A DNA stretch of 64,000 nucleotides from Paraspadella gotoi (taxonomy: Eukaryota > Chaetognatha): positions 20,130,814-20,194,813 of the forward strand of contig CM119269.1 of assembly GCA_051294375.1 (NCBI GenBank), written 5' to 3'. The position numbers and the translations under genes are program-made. Below are positions 37,575 through 49,142 of the stretch, in pieces. Position 1 is the stretch's first letter; every line of letters starts with the position of its first letter. The notes beneath the pieces were generated by a model. The model was not told where the DNA came from. It made no database searches and was given only the letters and a program-made list of their open reading frames with translations.

Positions 37575-38555
37575 CTTTCTAAACAAATAAATGTATTTTC
37601 TTTCATGAGTTTTTTTATATTTTCCACAATTCAGTGTAAAGCGTTTTACTGATTTGAATTCAGATCATTGCAAAATAACTACATGGCGCGATAATCGTTC
37701 ATCGTAAGTTCCAGCGACAATCGTCAAGTATGTATGCAAGAGCAAATGCAATTACATCGCTCTTCAAACCGATGGATACATGTCCATATTAAACGCTCGT
37801 TTTGATCCAGACAAGATAGCTAGTGCCGCTTTAGGTCTAGCTTTTAGAAACACGAGATCCTGCCAATTCTCAAAAATCAGTTAAGATAAATTATTATAAT
37901 TATATTTATTATGAATATAATAATATTTTATTTTTAAAATAAATCAAAATATAAACATTTTGATTAATAATAATAAAATATTAATTAAATATATTAAAAT
38001 AAAAATTTTTATTATTTATATTAATAATTAAATATATTTAATATATATAAAAATTACTTATTATATTGAAAAAAAACGCAAAATTATTATTTGTATTATT
38101 TTATACATTATAAATTATAGTCATTTCTAGTTAATAAAAATAAACTAATTTATAAATATATTATATATAATTAATTTTTCAGATGGTAAAAACTTGGACG
38201 ATTTTTTTAAAGTATGACTTTTAATTTGATTAATTGAGAAACGCTTGATAACCGCGCTACCATAAGTAAAATCAGTCGTTCTAATTGGTTCAATAAAAGA
38301 AGGCTTGCTATGAGTTTTCTAAAAAGTTATTGATACAGCAATTAAGTTGCAGATTAATGTTTTACAGTGAAATAAGTGGACTGTATAATAGGATTTGTTT
38401 TTATCAAGCAGTTTGGAAAGGAAAAACCCTACGTCTATTTATCATTTTGGGAGATGGTACGATCGCGCCACTCCTGCTTCGCACTTCAACTGATAGATAA
38501 TTTGGGCGTACTATGCATTTTGATAAGAATAACTTCGGAGCTATGACATGCTCTA
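37575..38555. mobile_element. About 1-kb segment present only in copy B
   Basis: Copy A runs straight through at about 27165-27180. Copy B is interrupted after ATTCATGCTGATCGATTGTCGCTTT and resumes at ATTCATGCTATCATTGTCGC, so the extra DNA is flanked by a direct repeat of about 20 bp. Its first 280 bp are a diverged relative of the sequence that follows it (38590-38880). Both versions have a small reading frame with spaced Cys and aromatic residues: KYVCKSKCNYIALQTDGY here and WRVIEYVCVCKARKTSLF in copy A. It is either an insertion allele or a ~1-kb unit lost from copy A by recombination between repeats. Confidence 0.45.
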
Positions 38556-39484
38556 ATTCATGCTATCATTGTCGCTTTTTTATAAAAAATGTTTTTCCTA
38601 AACATTTAAATTTTTTTTCTCATTTAACTATTTTCCTATGTTTGTATTTCTGACTATTTTTTATCCATCAATCTCAAGTAAGGTTATATGCCTTTATTAC
38701 TGGAGTTGAAATTTCCAAGAGTCGAATCAAAATGGCGCCGTTATCGAATACGTTGTGTTGCAAGCGAGAAAACGTCGTTGTTTTGGTTAGTAAATGATTT
38801 TACATGCTTTTTCCATGTGATACATGGTAATAATTTAACTCGGTATTTAGGAAGAAAGTCGTGCGTTTAGGTTATTTTTATGAAAACGAATCAACTGCAA
38901 CATGAATAACTAGATCAGCTTAGACTATTATATAATCTGTAAAACATTCCAACTTTTGGTTTTTAAAATATTGAAGATATAGGTTGTTAAAAGGATTAAC
39001 TTTATTTCATTAGGGCATGATCTCTTCTCCCATTACTCTTGTCAAAGTTGATTTTAAATTCAAATTATGAAATATACAAATGAAAACTCGAACTTCCGCT
39101 TTCTACTAATCTTGTAAACTTGCATGTGCTTCAAAATTAGCATTCTTAAAAATGATATAATCCTCTGCACCAATCATCATCATCATCAATATCGATCTTT
39201 CTAAAGCCTAATACCTTCCACCTCCCACCTTATCTCGATGCGATTTCCGAAGTATCAGAACTTCCTCCCCCGACGTCTGAAACAATTTACTTTTACCTTG
39301 TCTAGCAATCTCTCCCTCTTTCTTTTCTCTTCTTTTCTTTCACCTATCTTTCCTATTCCTTTCGGTAGATGATATTTTTTTTCTTCCCCTCTCGATCTCT
39401 CAATCCTTTCACCTCGTCCTCTCACGGTCTCCTTTAATACCTCTACCTCTATCTCACTCCCCATTTAAATCATCTCGATCCCTT

Positions 39485-42400
39485 TCAAACCCCATAGTCA
39501 TATTCGTACTCGTAATAATCCTGGACTCTTTCTTCGAATCTTCTTCCCATTTTCTGAGGCGGCGTCGCAGTTGAAATTCTCGGAAGGGCCTCGTTGCATC
39601 GGTACACAACGTCCGACCAAATCACCTGCGATGACCGAGAGTCATTAGTTAGTTTCTAGTTATGTAGAAGCATGTTAAACCAAAATTAGAACAAATATAA
39701 AGCACTCGGACAGAATTGTTACCTTTTCTTGGGAGAAACAGTATACGCCCAGACGACCGCCTAATAATAAAAGCAACATTTTTTTTTTTTTGCTTCTCGA
39801 AAAAAAAAAACAAAAGGTACCTTTTTGTTTCGGAAATACTTGACAAAAATGAAGAATTGAGACGCAATCACGGAGATAAACTATAAGTTGCTTAGAATAA
39901 CAACCCCGACTTGGATATGAAACAAAAAAAACAACAAAACTTGGTAAAAACCCATCGACCTCTGAGGGTGGCGTGCGATGACGTATCCCGTACGGCCACC
40001 ATTCTTCCCCCTCGTAGAACTTCATCCTGATGAGACCGCAGATGGGACGATGGATGAGCTCCATCTGTAGGCGACTCGCTGTTTCCACCCGATGTTGCGC
40101 GGGTCCTTCCAGGAGCATCTTCGTCTCGCCGGGAATGTCGCCCGTGTGCCACGAGGGCGTTGCGGAGGATGCCGCCCGGGCCTTAAAAGTTGAGGCAAGG
40201 GTTGGAGGGAAAAGAAATGAAAAGAGAAAGCGGTAATCTAATTGTTGACTTATTATTTTATTATTTCATTCATTCATTATCATTCATTTGCCATCAACTA
40301 TATGATGCCACTCGTGAGGGACTTAACGAGTTTCAACTGTATGCCCGGTTCCCCAACGCGCGAAAGGGTTGGCTTGCAGTAGGTCTGCCACTTCTTTCGC
40401 ATTGGACCAGGTAAAAACTGCCGCTGTCCTGGTAACTTGCATGGGAAGAGGAGAAAAGGACAGGAGAAGGATTTAAAAAAAAAAAACCAACGTCGATTAA
40501 TGATTATTGCTGATCGGAATTATTAGAATAAAAAAAAAAAACTGATAATATAGCCATTAGAATTTAAAACAAAAAAAAAGTTTTAATACTAATTTGCTAA
40601 TTTCCGAACAATATCTCGGCAGCGTCGTGGACTCGAGAGACGAATACATCGTTGTCGTCTTTGCCGCAGCGCGGGGGCAGGAGCAGCAGCAGCCACCTCA
40701 CCCGAACACGAATCCAGCGTATGCTCGTCCTCGTCGGTGTTGACGAAAAAAGTTCCGCCGTAATCGACGCCGGAGAAATCTGGTGTAGCCGACGGCGAGA
40801 CCCGGGTCGGAGTTGGACTCTTGGATGATCTCCGCTCCTTTCGGGGGGGGGGGGTTTGGGGGGGGAGAGGGTGGGTAGATTAGGAGGAGCGGGAAAGGAG
40901 GGGAACGGTGGNNNNNNNNNNNNNNNNNNNNNNNNNCCAACGTCGATTAATGATTATTGCTGATCGGAATTATTAGATAAAAAAAAAAAACTGATAATAT
41001 AGCCATTAGAATTTAAAACAAAAAAAAAGTTTTAATACTAATTTGCTAATTTCCGAACAATATCTCGGCAGCGTCGTGGACTCGAGAGACGAATACATCG
41101 TTGTCGTCTTTGCCGCAGCAGCGGCGGCAGGAAGCAGCAGCAGCCACCTCACCCGAACACGAATCCAGCGTAGTCGTCGTCCTCGTCGGTGTTGACGAAA
41201 AAAGTTCGCCGTAATCGACGCCGGAGAATCTGGTGTAGCCGACGGCGAGACCCGGGTCGGAGTTGGACTCTTGGATGATCTCCGCTCCCTTCGGGGGGGG
41301 GGGTTTGGGGGGGGGAGAGGGTGGGTAGATTAGGAGGAGCGTAGGAAAAGGAAGTCATTGAATTAATGAATGAATGAAAGAAGGAATGAATGATTTAATG
41401 AATGAATGAATGAATGAATGAATNNNNNNNNNNNNNNNNNNNNNNNNNNNNNNNNNNNNNNNNNNNNNNNNNNNNNNNNNNNNNNNNNNNNNNNNNNNNN
41501 NNNNNNNNNNNNNNNNNNNNAATGAATGAATGAATGAATGAATGAATGAAAAAATGAATGGATCAACCAATTAATCAGTCAATCAATCATTCAATAAATC
41601 AATCAATCAATCAATATTTGTTTTTTTTCTCCACCTGATTAAGGATTTTCCACTGAGCGTCGATTTGCGATTCTCCGTAAGGATCCATGAGAACCGTTTG
41701 AAAAGTTCGAAAGTCGGTGTACCTTGCAAACGAAATTGTATTCAATATCTTTGTGTAAATCCTTTCTTTCGTTGTGTTTGTGACTNNNNNNNNNNNNNNN
41801 NNNNNNNNNNNNNNNNNNNNNNNNNNNNNNNNNNNNNNNNNNNNNNNNNNNNNNNNNNNNNNNNNNNNNNNNNNNNNNNNNNNNNNNNNNNNNNNNNNNN
41901 NNNNNNNNNNNNNNNNNNNNNNNNNNNNNNNNNNNNNNNNNNNNNNNNNNNNNNNNNNNNNNNNNNNNNNNNNNNNNNNNNNNNNNNNNNNNNNNNNNNN
42001 NNNNNNNNNNNNNNNNNNNNNNNNNNNNNNNNNNNNNNNNNNNNNNNNNNNNNNNNNNNNNNNNNNNNNNNNNNNNNNNNNNNNNNNNNNNNNNNNNNNN
42101 NNNNNNNNNNNNNNNNNNNNNNNNNNNNNNNNNNNNNNNNNNNNNNNNNNNNNNNNNNNNNNNNNNNNNNNNNNNNNNNNNNNNNNNNNNNNNNNNNNNN
42201 NNNNNNNNNNNNNNNNNNNNNNNNNNNNNNNNNNNNNNNNNNNNNNNNNNNNNNNNNNNNNNNNNNNNNNNNNNNNNNNNNNNNNNNNNNNNNNNNNNNN
42301 NNNNNNNNNNNNNNNNNNNNNNNNNNNNNNNNNNNNNNNNNNNNNNNNNNNNNNNNNNNNNNNNNNNNNNNNNNNNNNNNNNNNNNNNNNNNNNNNNNNN

Positions 42401-45170
42401 NNNNNNNNNNNNNNNNNNNNNNNNNNNNNNNNNNNNNNNNNAAAAAAAATCGTTGTTCAAAATTTAAAATCAAACTTTCTCCATTCAATTTCTGTAAAAT
42501 TCGATATTTTGGTGAAACAAACGCCATCGATCAAGACTTTCTACCCTAAAATATATTTTCTTATTTTCGAGATGACCCCTTACTTGACGAGGCCGTTGAA
42601 GGGGCATACGTCGAGGTCGTCGGGAACGCCGTCGCCGTCGAGATCTCCGTCGCAGGCGTCGCCGAACCCGTTGCCGTCAGAGTCCGTTTGGTTCGCGTTC
42701 TGGCGGCAAAAATGAGGGAGAAAGGGGGAAAGTTGACAAGATTTCCTTTTCGGACACGTACAGTCGTACATAGATCTCAAGACGGATAGAATGAATGAAT
42801 TGACGTCCGGAAAGATGAAACAAGGACAATCATATCCATTACCCATCAGTCCATCACCCAACAATGGATAGAAAAAACCGACCATTAAGCATTAAGCTAT
42901 TAATTTCTGCATTTTTGAGGATTTCTTTCGACCCAGCGGACGCAATCGCTCTGAAATTTTTCGAGTCTCATCCCCTTTTTTCTGGAACCCATTCCGCGAC
43001 CAGCTTGAAACCACCCTTCTTGACCTTCCCCCACCCAACCCCCCCGCCCACCGCTATGAGGACGCAGTTGTCGTTCCGATTCTGAACTCCGTCGTTGTCG
43101 ACGTCGACGTCGCAAGCGTCGCCTCTCCCGTCTCCGTCCGCGTCCGTCTGGTCGCTGTTGGGGAAGTCGGGGCAGTTGTCTTGATCGTCCTGGAGGCGAT
43201 TAGAGAAGCGATGAGAGAGGCGAATAGAAAAGTGATGAGAAAAAGTGATTAGAAAGGTAATTGGGTGAAGCGTTGAGAAAAGCGATTAGAAATGTGGTTA
43301 GAAGAGTGATGAGAAAAGTTATTGGAGAATTGATGAGAGAAGTCTTGAGAGGATTAGAAAAATTGATTATAAAAGTGATAAGATAAGTTATTAGAAAAGT
43401 GATAAGCGAATTTTTGAATTAGAAAATCTAGAAGTGAAACGAGTTTTAGTTTCGAGAGAATTCTTATTTCTGACCTCAGCTTTTTCTACGATTTTATTTG
43501 CTGCTTTTAATTTTTTTGAAAATTTTTTAGTATTTTTTGTATTTTCACTCCATAAGAGAATATTCAATAAACAATATATTTCCTTTGATTTTTTTTTACG
43601 TTTTCACTTTCATCGATTCTCTCACCAACCTTCTCTCTCTCTCCACTCCGGGTACCTGCAGTCCATCCCGGTCCGAGTCCACGTTCTTGTCGCAGACGTC
43701 ACCCACCAGGTCCGAGTCTCTGTCCTCTTGTCCAGGGTTGAAGTCTTTGGGACAATTGTCGCAGTCGTCGCCGACGCCGTCGCCGTCGCGGTCGAGTTGA
43801 AGCCGATTCTGGACGCAGGGACAGTTGTCCAGCTCGTTGGCCACGCCTGTTGAACACGGGTTTAATGCAGTTAAATGCAATATATATATATATATATATC
43901 TATTTATATCATTCATTTCTTTCTTTTTGGCTTTTTTTCTTTTTCTTTCTTGATTTCTTAATTTCTTGATTTCTTTGTTGTTGTCAATCTTTCTTCTTTC
44001 TTTCTTTCTCTCCATATTTCTTTCTTTCTTTCCTTATTTTTCTCTTTCGTTCTTTCTCTTTTACTTTTTTGTTTCTATCTCTCTTTTCATAATCGTGACT
44101 AAATTTGTTGTTTACCATTTCGATCACAAACCCCCGCCCTTTCTCACCATCGTCGTCGCTATCGTCGTCGCAAACGTCGCCGATCCCGTCCCGGTCCGTG
44201 TCCAGTTGGTCCGCGTTGGCGACGTAGGGGCAATTGTCGCAAGCGTCGCCGAGGCCGTCGTTGTCGTCGGCGCCGGATGTATAGTCAGAGTCGGTCTGGT
44301 ATCGATTGGAGGTGAGAGGACAGTTGTCGAACCGGTTGGTGATGCCGTCTCCGTCTGGAAAGGGGTGGAGGAAGGAAGGGAGGTGGTGGAGTGATTGATG
44401 GGGTTGAAGATGGTGGGAGATCGCGAAGACTAGAAAAGAATAGGCATTTTCAATTTTAACTACGACTCATTATCGTTATCCCTCATAATCATAATCATCA
44501 TCAACATGACGATCGTCAGCATCGTCATCACGTTCACCGGCGTCGCAATTGTCACAAGCGTCTCCGATGCCGTTCCCGTTGGAGTCTTCTTGTCGTCATC
44601 ACGTCATCATCACGTCATCACGTCATCATCAAGTCATCACGTCATCATCATCACGTCATCACATCATCGTCATCACGTTCACCCGCGTCGCAATTGTCAC
44701 AGGCGTCCCCGATTCCGTTCCCGTTGGAGTCTTCTTGTCCCGAGTTGGGGACTTTGGGGCAATTGTCTCGTCGGCAACTGTGATGCTCGCATGGGAGGGC
44801 CTTATCGGGCAGCCCGTCGAGGTCCGAGTCCCGCCCGCAAAAGACGCCGTTGCCCGCTTGCCCGATGCGGCATTTTCGACCCTACAAAGGTGAAAAGAAT
44901 ACACGCATATTACGAATTAGTACGTTCGAGACGTCTATTCACTATAATAACACCAAGTTGCAAACGCCTAATTCCTTTCGCTAATCATTTTGAACATCAT
45001 CCACTCGTCTCTCGCACTAAACCCCATCATTTTACCAGCGTGAAGGAGAATCCGTCGTCGACGTTGGCCGAGTCCGTCTTGAAAGTGTTGGACGATTGGG
45101 GATGAATTAGTTGGAGATTCGTCAGAACCAACACCGACGCCGCCAACACGGAATCCAATCGCACCGTCAT
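39485..45170 (-). CDS. Tsp: Short thrombospondin: signal peptide, type-3 repeats, C-terminal domain
   Basis: Exons on the minus strand: 45036-45170 (ATG), 44683-44881, 44148-44354, 43656-43846, 43052-43189, 42584-42699, 41635-41722 and 41153-41288 (also 40702-40838). The last four lie here at 39485-40435 (indel-damaged) or at 28187-29141 (clean). All phases close, giving about 580 aa. Residues 1-25 look like a signal peptide ([20 protein letters not shown]). After about 20 residues comes the tail of an EGF module ([20 protein letters not shown]). Type-3 Ca2+-binding repeats follow ([35 protein letters not shown]), including RGD in [31 protein letters not shown] and DYAGFVFG begin the L-lectin domain. 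It should be a secreted matrix glycoprotein. The usual LamG, coiled-coil and EGF parts are absent. Confidence 0.88.
40487..40911. repeat. Local false duplication of 40937-41340
   Basis: The sequence from CCAACGTCGATTAATGATTA to the G-run and GGTGGGTAGATTAGGAGGAG is repeated after a 25-N gap. Both copies contain thrombospondin exon 8. Copy 1 (40702-40838) and copy 2 (41153-41288) break the frame at different bases, and their consensus is open. The duplication is therefore an assembly artefact at a gap edge. Confidence 0.9.
41360..41620. repeat. (AATG)n / (AATC)n microsatellite with internal gap
   Basis: AATG units on both sides of a 97-N gap (41424-41520), then AATC units to about 41615. It lies in the thrombospondin intron between exons 7 and 8. 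Confidence 0.9.
41786..42441. other. Assembly gap (656 N)
   Basis: The gap lies in thrombospondin intron 6. Exon 6 ends in phase 2 and exon 7 starts with the one base needed, so no missing exon is required. Confidence 0.95.
43190..43430. repeat. Degenerate 12-13 bp tandem repeat (GATNAGAAAAGT)
   Basis: Some 18 imperfect units of the type GCGATGAGAGA / AGTGATTAGAAA fill the intron between thrombospondin exons 4 and 5. Confidence 0.75.
44543..44600 (-). repeat. Partial duplicate of thrombospondin exon 2, 3' end
   Basis: On the minus strand this repeats the last 45-50 bases of exon 2 plus its donor. It reads [17 protein letters not shown] and then GTGAACGTGATGAC. It is separated from the real exon end (44683) by a CATCACGT-type microsatellite (44595-44670). 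There is no acceptor in front of it and the spacer contains in-frame stops, so it is probably intronic. Confidence 0.7.
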
Positions 45171-46436
45171 TGTTGGAAGCGTTTTCAACGTTTTTTTTTT
45201 TTGTTATATCACTTGCGTTTTTTTAATTTTTATTCTATTTCAATTTATTTTTCTTTTTTTTATATATATTTTGAATCGTCGATTTAAAAATGCGGAGAGT
45301 TATATTCACATTTTCTGCGTAATCGTATAATTTCAATTTTACGAAAAAAATTAATTTTCGCAAGAAGTAAAAAATTGGTTCAATTCGTTCGAGTTAATGA
45401 TTTGTGACGTATTTTATTTTACGCGTGTAAATCACAACTCCGTTCTTTTACGATGAAAAAAACACGTCGTTAAAAGGGGAATTCACGGTATTTTTACAAG
45501 TAAAGAATTAAGCTCGCGGTGTCACGTGATGATTCGAAGAATAAGAGATGAGTTTTTCAGAATTGCTGGAAGCCATGACGTCCCATATTTTAATTTAGGA
45601 TTATACACAGCTATCAAAGCGAATGTATTTTAGAATTTAAAATGTATTTTAGAGAAGAAAAATTTAAATGTAACATTAATTTCAGGACTTAATATATATA
45701 TTCCCTGTAAGGGTTAAGACCGAATATCTTAGAAATGTTGATTTATGAGACTGAAATTAAGAGGTCAGATAAAGATAATAATCATTGTTTATAAATAGGT
45801 GTCCATTGTATTCTGTATTCTGTATTAACACTAGTACTAATAAATACTATTAATACTAATGATACTATTAATACTAATACTTTTAATACTTAACTAAAGA
45901 AAATAAGCAATAGTCATAGTGATTTAAGTAATTTAGTAATATCTTTAAAACGTCTTTTCTTCCGAGTCGGTGATTTTAGACCAAAAAAAAAAAAAGATTT
46001 TCTTTCCTTTCAAAACGAAATTCGTGCGCCGACGAAAGAAAAATGAAAGAAAAGAGGAGGGGGGGAGAAAGAGGAAGGAAAAAGCAAGAGGGAAGGGGGT
46101 CAGGAAGGGGGGTGGGGGCAAAGGAAGGGTTGGAATGGGGGGGGGGAAGAAATACCTCGAGAAGGTTTTGTTTTGGTTCGCGTCAAAGTCCGTTCAACTT
46201 CGAGATCAGAGGAAGTTCGAACTCCGCAGTTTCGTCGCAGTGGGTCGAATCGTCGTCGTCGACGTCGTCGTCGTCGTCGACGTCGTCGTCGACGTCGTCG
46301 TCGTCAGTCATCAAGATCATCGTCGTTCTCTGATCGTCATCGTCGCGTCTATCGGTTCCATCAGCGTCATGTTCGCTCTCTCCGTCATTATCATCTTCGT
46401 CATCTTCGGTTTGGGTTCGAATGTTCTTCAGTTGAG

Positions 46437-46545
46437 GGTTTTGACCCCTTCACCCATTTACCCCGGAAAATCTGCGGGAATTGAACCCGAGACTTTTCTC
46501 GTTCACAAGTCTGGAGTTTTTCTTCCCTCTTCACCGAGGTCAAGT
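46437..46545 (-). repeat. tRNA-like SINE fragment (candidate)
   Basis: On the minus strand CTCGGGTTCAATTCCCGC forms a T-arm with a pol III B-box (GGTTCAATTCC). It lies about 40 bases downstream of an A-box-like GGTGAAGAGGG and an anticodon-arm-like CCAGACTTGTGAACGAG. The acceptor stem does not pair, so it is not an intact tRNA. Confidence 0.3.
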
Positions 46546-47629
46546 TTGTGAGCGGGGGGGATTTTTCTCGCTCTTCATTGTTATCAACTTTGAGAGTGAG
46601 ATTGATTTGAGTTATGTTTTCACGGCTTTCTCAGCATTCTGTGGAATCGATACAATTTTTTCGTCTCAATTATTTCCATCTCTAATGTTTGTCATTATCA
46701 TTGCATTCATTTCGGGGGATAGATTACCTTCATCATTGTTTTTCCGATTTATCATTAACTTAACCTTCATCTCTACTATTTCTCTCTTCTCTATCTTAAT
46801 CACCAGCCTCACTATAATCGTCTATGTCGTTCATCTTCTGTCTTCGTCGTCGCTGTCGTCGTCACTGTCGACGTCGTCGTCGACGTCGTCAACGGACGAA
46901 GAAGCGACACGAGGAAAGAAAACAAAAACAAACCGCGACGGCGGCGGCGGGTGCTGCGGCGGCGGGTGCTGCGGCGGCGGCGGCGGATTGGGATGGTTGG
47001 TGAAGGGTGAAGGGACTGTAGGGTAGAGGATTTAAAGAACGAAGAGGCGGGAAATCAAAGAGGGAAGACATTAGAGGGTAACTGGATACCACTAATGCTG
47101 CAGGAAGTTAGGACGCTTTAATTAAAACGAGATTCTCCTTCGAGGAATTCGTGAATCTGATTAGAACGAGGATAGAAGTTTGACAAAAAAGTTGCCAAAA
47201 AACAAAGATTTAAAAGGGGCAAAGAAACGACGTTTGATTGCTATTTTTCTATTAGAACGATGACGGAGTAAGCAGGGGCGCTCCTGCGAAGATGTCGGCA
47301 TGTTGAAGGCTGCGCTAAATAAAAGGCTGTCGCCTCAAGGCCGTTTGGATAAGATGTGATCAAAGATGTGACCAAAAAAAATATATGAGCGCAGAGAAGA
47401 GCGCAAAAAAAAAATAAAGAAGGGAGCGCTCAAACGAAGACATGAAGCCATAACTGTGACGTGAATCTTACATAAACGGTCGGGCCGCCTGGCCATCCGG
47501 TCGCGGTTCCCTTTTGATATCTATCTCGTCCACGAAAAACCAAAATGTTTGAAATTTTTCTTTTTTTAAAAAAAAGATTTATTTAGCTTTTTTTTAAACG
47601 TATTTTCCCGTCGAAACGAATGGTTATAA

Positions 47630-47672
47630 CCTCGTCGTCGTCGTTGTCGTCGTCGTCGTCGTCGTCGTCGAA
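47630..47672. repeat. (GTC)n trinucleotide repeat
   Basis: About 13 GTC units with one interruption. Confidence 0.9.
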
Positions 47673-48939
47673 TTAGATGACTTATCCAGATAAGTTCTTT
47701 GTCGTCGTCCGCCTATAGTTGTTGTTTTTTGTTGTGGTTGATGATGATAGGACTAATAACCCTTATGACACGCATCAATTAGTGAGCGAATAAAAAAAGG
47801 TGAAATATTTTTCGAAAATTACGTAGCCGCCTATCTCTTTTAGTTTTGGAAAGGTGTCACACGGGTTATTCAATTTATAAAACTGAAACAGAAAATACCC
47901 TAATTTGGAGATTATTTTTGGGCAGCCAATCATCATTACATAATATTATTCACTACGATTTAATACGATTTAATACTCGGACTCTCTTGCCGAACTGAAT
48001 CTTTATCTATCCTTTGAGAGCCTTAAAAAACTTAATCAAGCCAGACTTGAATTTTCTACTAATGAGATTTTGATATAGATAGTGATGATGTTTTTTATAA
48101 GAGTTTGATCCTGTCACTGTATTGCAAGGGTGATTTGAAAAAATAATCTTGAATGAGGCAAGATTGAAAAACTAATGGCATCGACTTGATTTTGACGAAA
48201 GAAATGACAAAAAAAGAGAAAAAAATAAATTTGGGTAAAACCGAGAAAAAAGAATATGGGGGAGGGTTAAAATGGGAAATGATTTTGTGGTTTACATCAT
48301 AGGGATAGGGGTAGCCGCACTCAATGGGGTGAGTCAAAAATTTAGAGTGAGTTCATGCTCAAACGAATATTTAGACATTTTTAAGAATACTTTCAATGGA
48401 CAAAAAATTTCTAATATGTCTCTATACCCTAGTAATTAATTTTTTAATATTCATTTATAGATTTTAAATATTTTTACGATAAGTGTGTCAAAAATAAGAA
48501 AAACCATAAAAATCATCATCATCATTATCTTTCGATGATTTTATCAGTTTTTTTATATTTTCACTTAGAAAACGTAAGAATTTTTAAAAGCTGTAATTAT
48601 ATTTCTTGTTTAACTTTTTATGCTCTATCAGAATCCATCAAAAAAAATTAAGATTTCAAAAAAAAAAATTTTGCTCTATATAGTAATATAATATTTTTAA
48701 TTAGGCTAGTACCCTCAGAAGAAAGCATTTTTGACAAAAAATATTTTAATACCATAACCTATGGTCATAATACATTATTTTAACGCTGTATACATTAGCA
48801 TTTAAATTTCATCGGCTATGGCTAATAGGGAGGATCCAAAGCAACGAATAAAACAAATTTAAAAAAAAAAACAAAAAAAAACGCGACCTTATCTTAGGTG
48901 TTTCTCGAATTAGCTTTTTTTTCTTGCTTTCCATCTTTC

Positions 48940-49142
48940 TTGTCTTTTTTAGTAATTATTTCTCTATCTTTAGGTTCCGTATGATTCTGTTTTTGTTTGG
49001 GAATCATTTAAAGATATATGTTTTTTTACGTTAAAANNNNNNNNNNGTCTTTTTTAGTAATTCTTTCTCTATCTTTAGTTTCTGTATGATTCTGTTTTTG
49101 TTAGGGAATCATTTGAAGATATATGTTTTTTTTTACGTTAAA
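48940..49142. repeat. Two ~97-bp direct copies around a 10-N gap
   Basis: 48940-49036 and 49047-49142 both run from GTCTTTTTTAGTAATT to TTTACGTTAAAA, with about five substitutions. They are separated by exactly 10 N (49037-49046). Unlike the homopolymer indels elsewhere, the differences are substitutions, so two haplotypes or a true tandem duplication are both possible. Confidence 0.8.

Larger units (their letters stand above)
29203..40486. repeat. False duplicate of about 18766-29190 (copy B)
   Basis: Copy B starts inside spermine synthase intron 5 and repeats that gene's last exon. It then carries the minisatellite, the membrane-protein gene, the intergenic DNA and the thrombospondin 3' exons in the same order and orientation as copy A. 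It has indels every few tens of bases. Coding exons that are intact in copy A are frame-broken here. It also holds about 1 kb (37575-38555) missing from copy A. I infer an uncollapsed haplotype or unpolished read sequence placed next to its partner, joined through the AAAA tract near 29175. Confidence 0.85.
45171..48930. other. Upstream of thrombospondin; no gene seen
   Basis: AT-rich upstream DNA is followed by a G-rich block (46040-46150), GTC/GAC trinucleotide clusters (46250-46310, 46850-46890, 47630-47670) and a GGC cluster (46940-46985). No exon with protein-like composition was found. The trinucleotide frames give Ser, Val, Asp or Arg runs. Confidence 0.5.

Noticed and set aside
41639-42715. 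Frames of 260-310 codons across the 656-N gap
   Set aside because: Almost entirely N. The real coding parts are thrombospondin exons 6 and 7 on the minus strand.
43434-44394. Plus-strand frames rich in Val ([15 protein letters not shown] and similar)
   Set aside because: They are the complement of the Asp-rich type-3 repeats of the minus-strand thrombospondin.
46481-47026. 181-codon plus-strand frame with hydrophobic and poly-Ser parts
   Set aside because: AT-rich pyrimidine frame running into trinucleotide repeats. No splice sites, homology or composition bias of a real gene.
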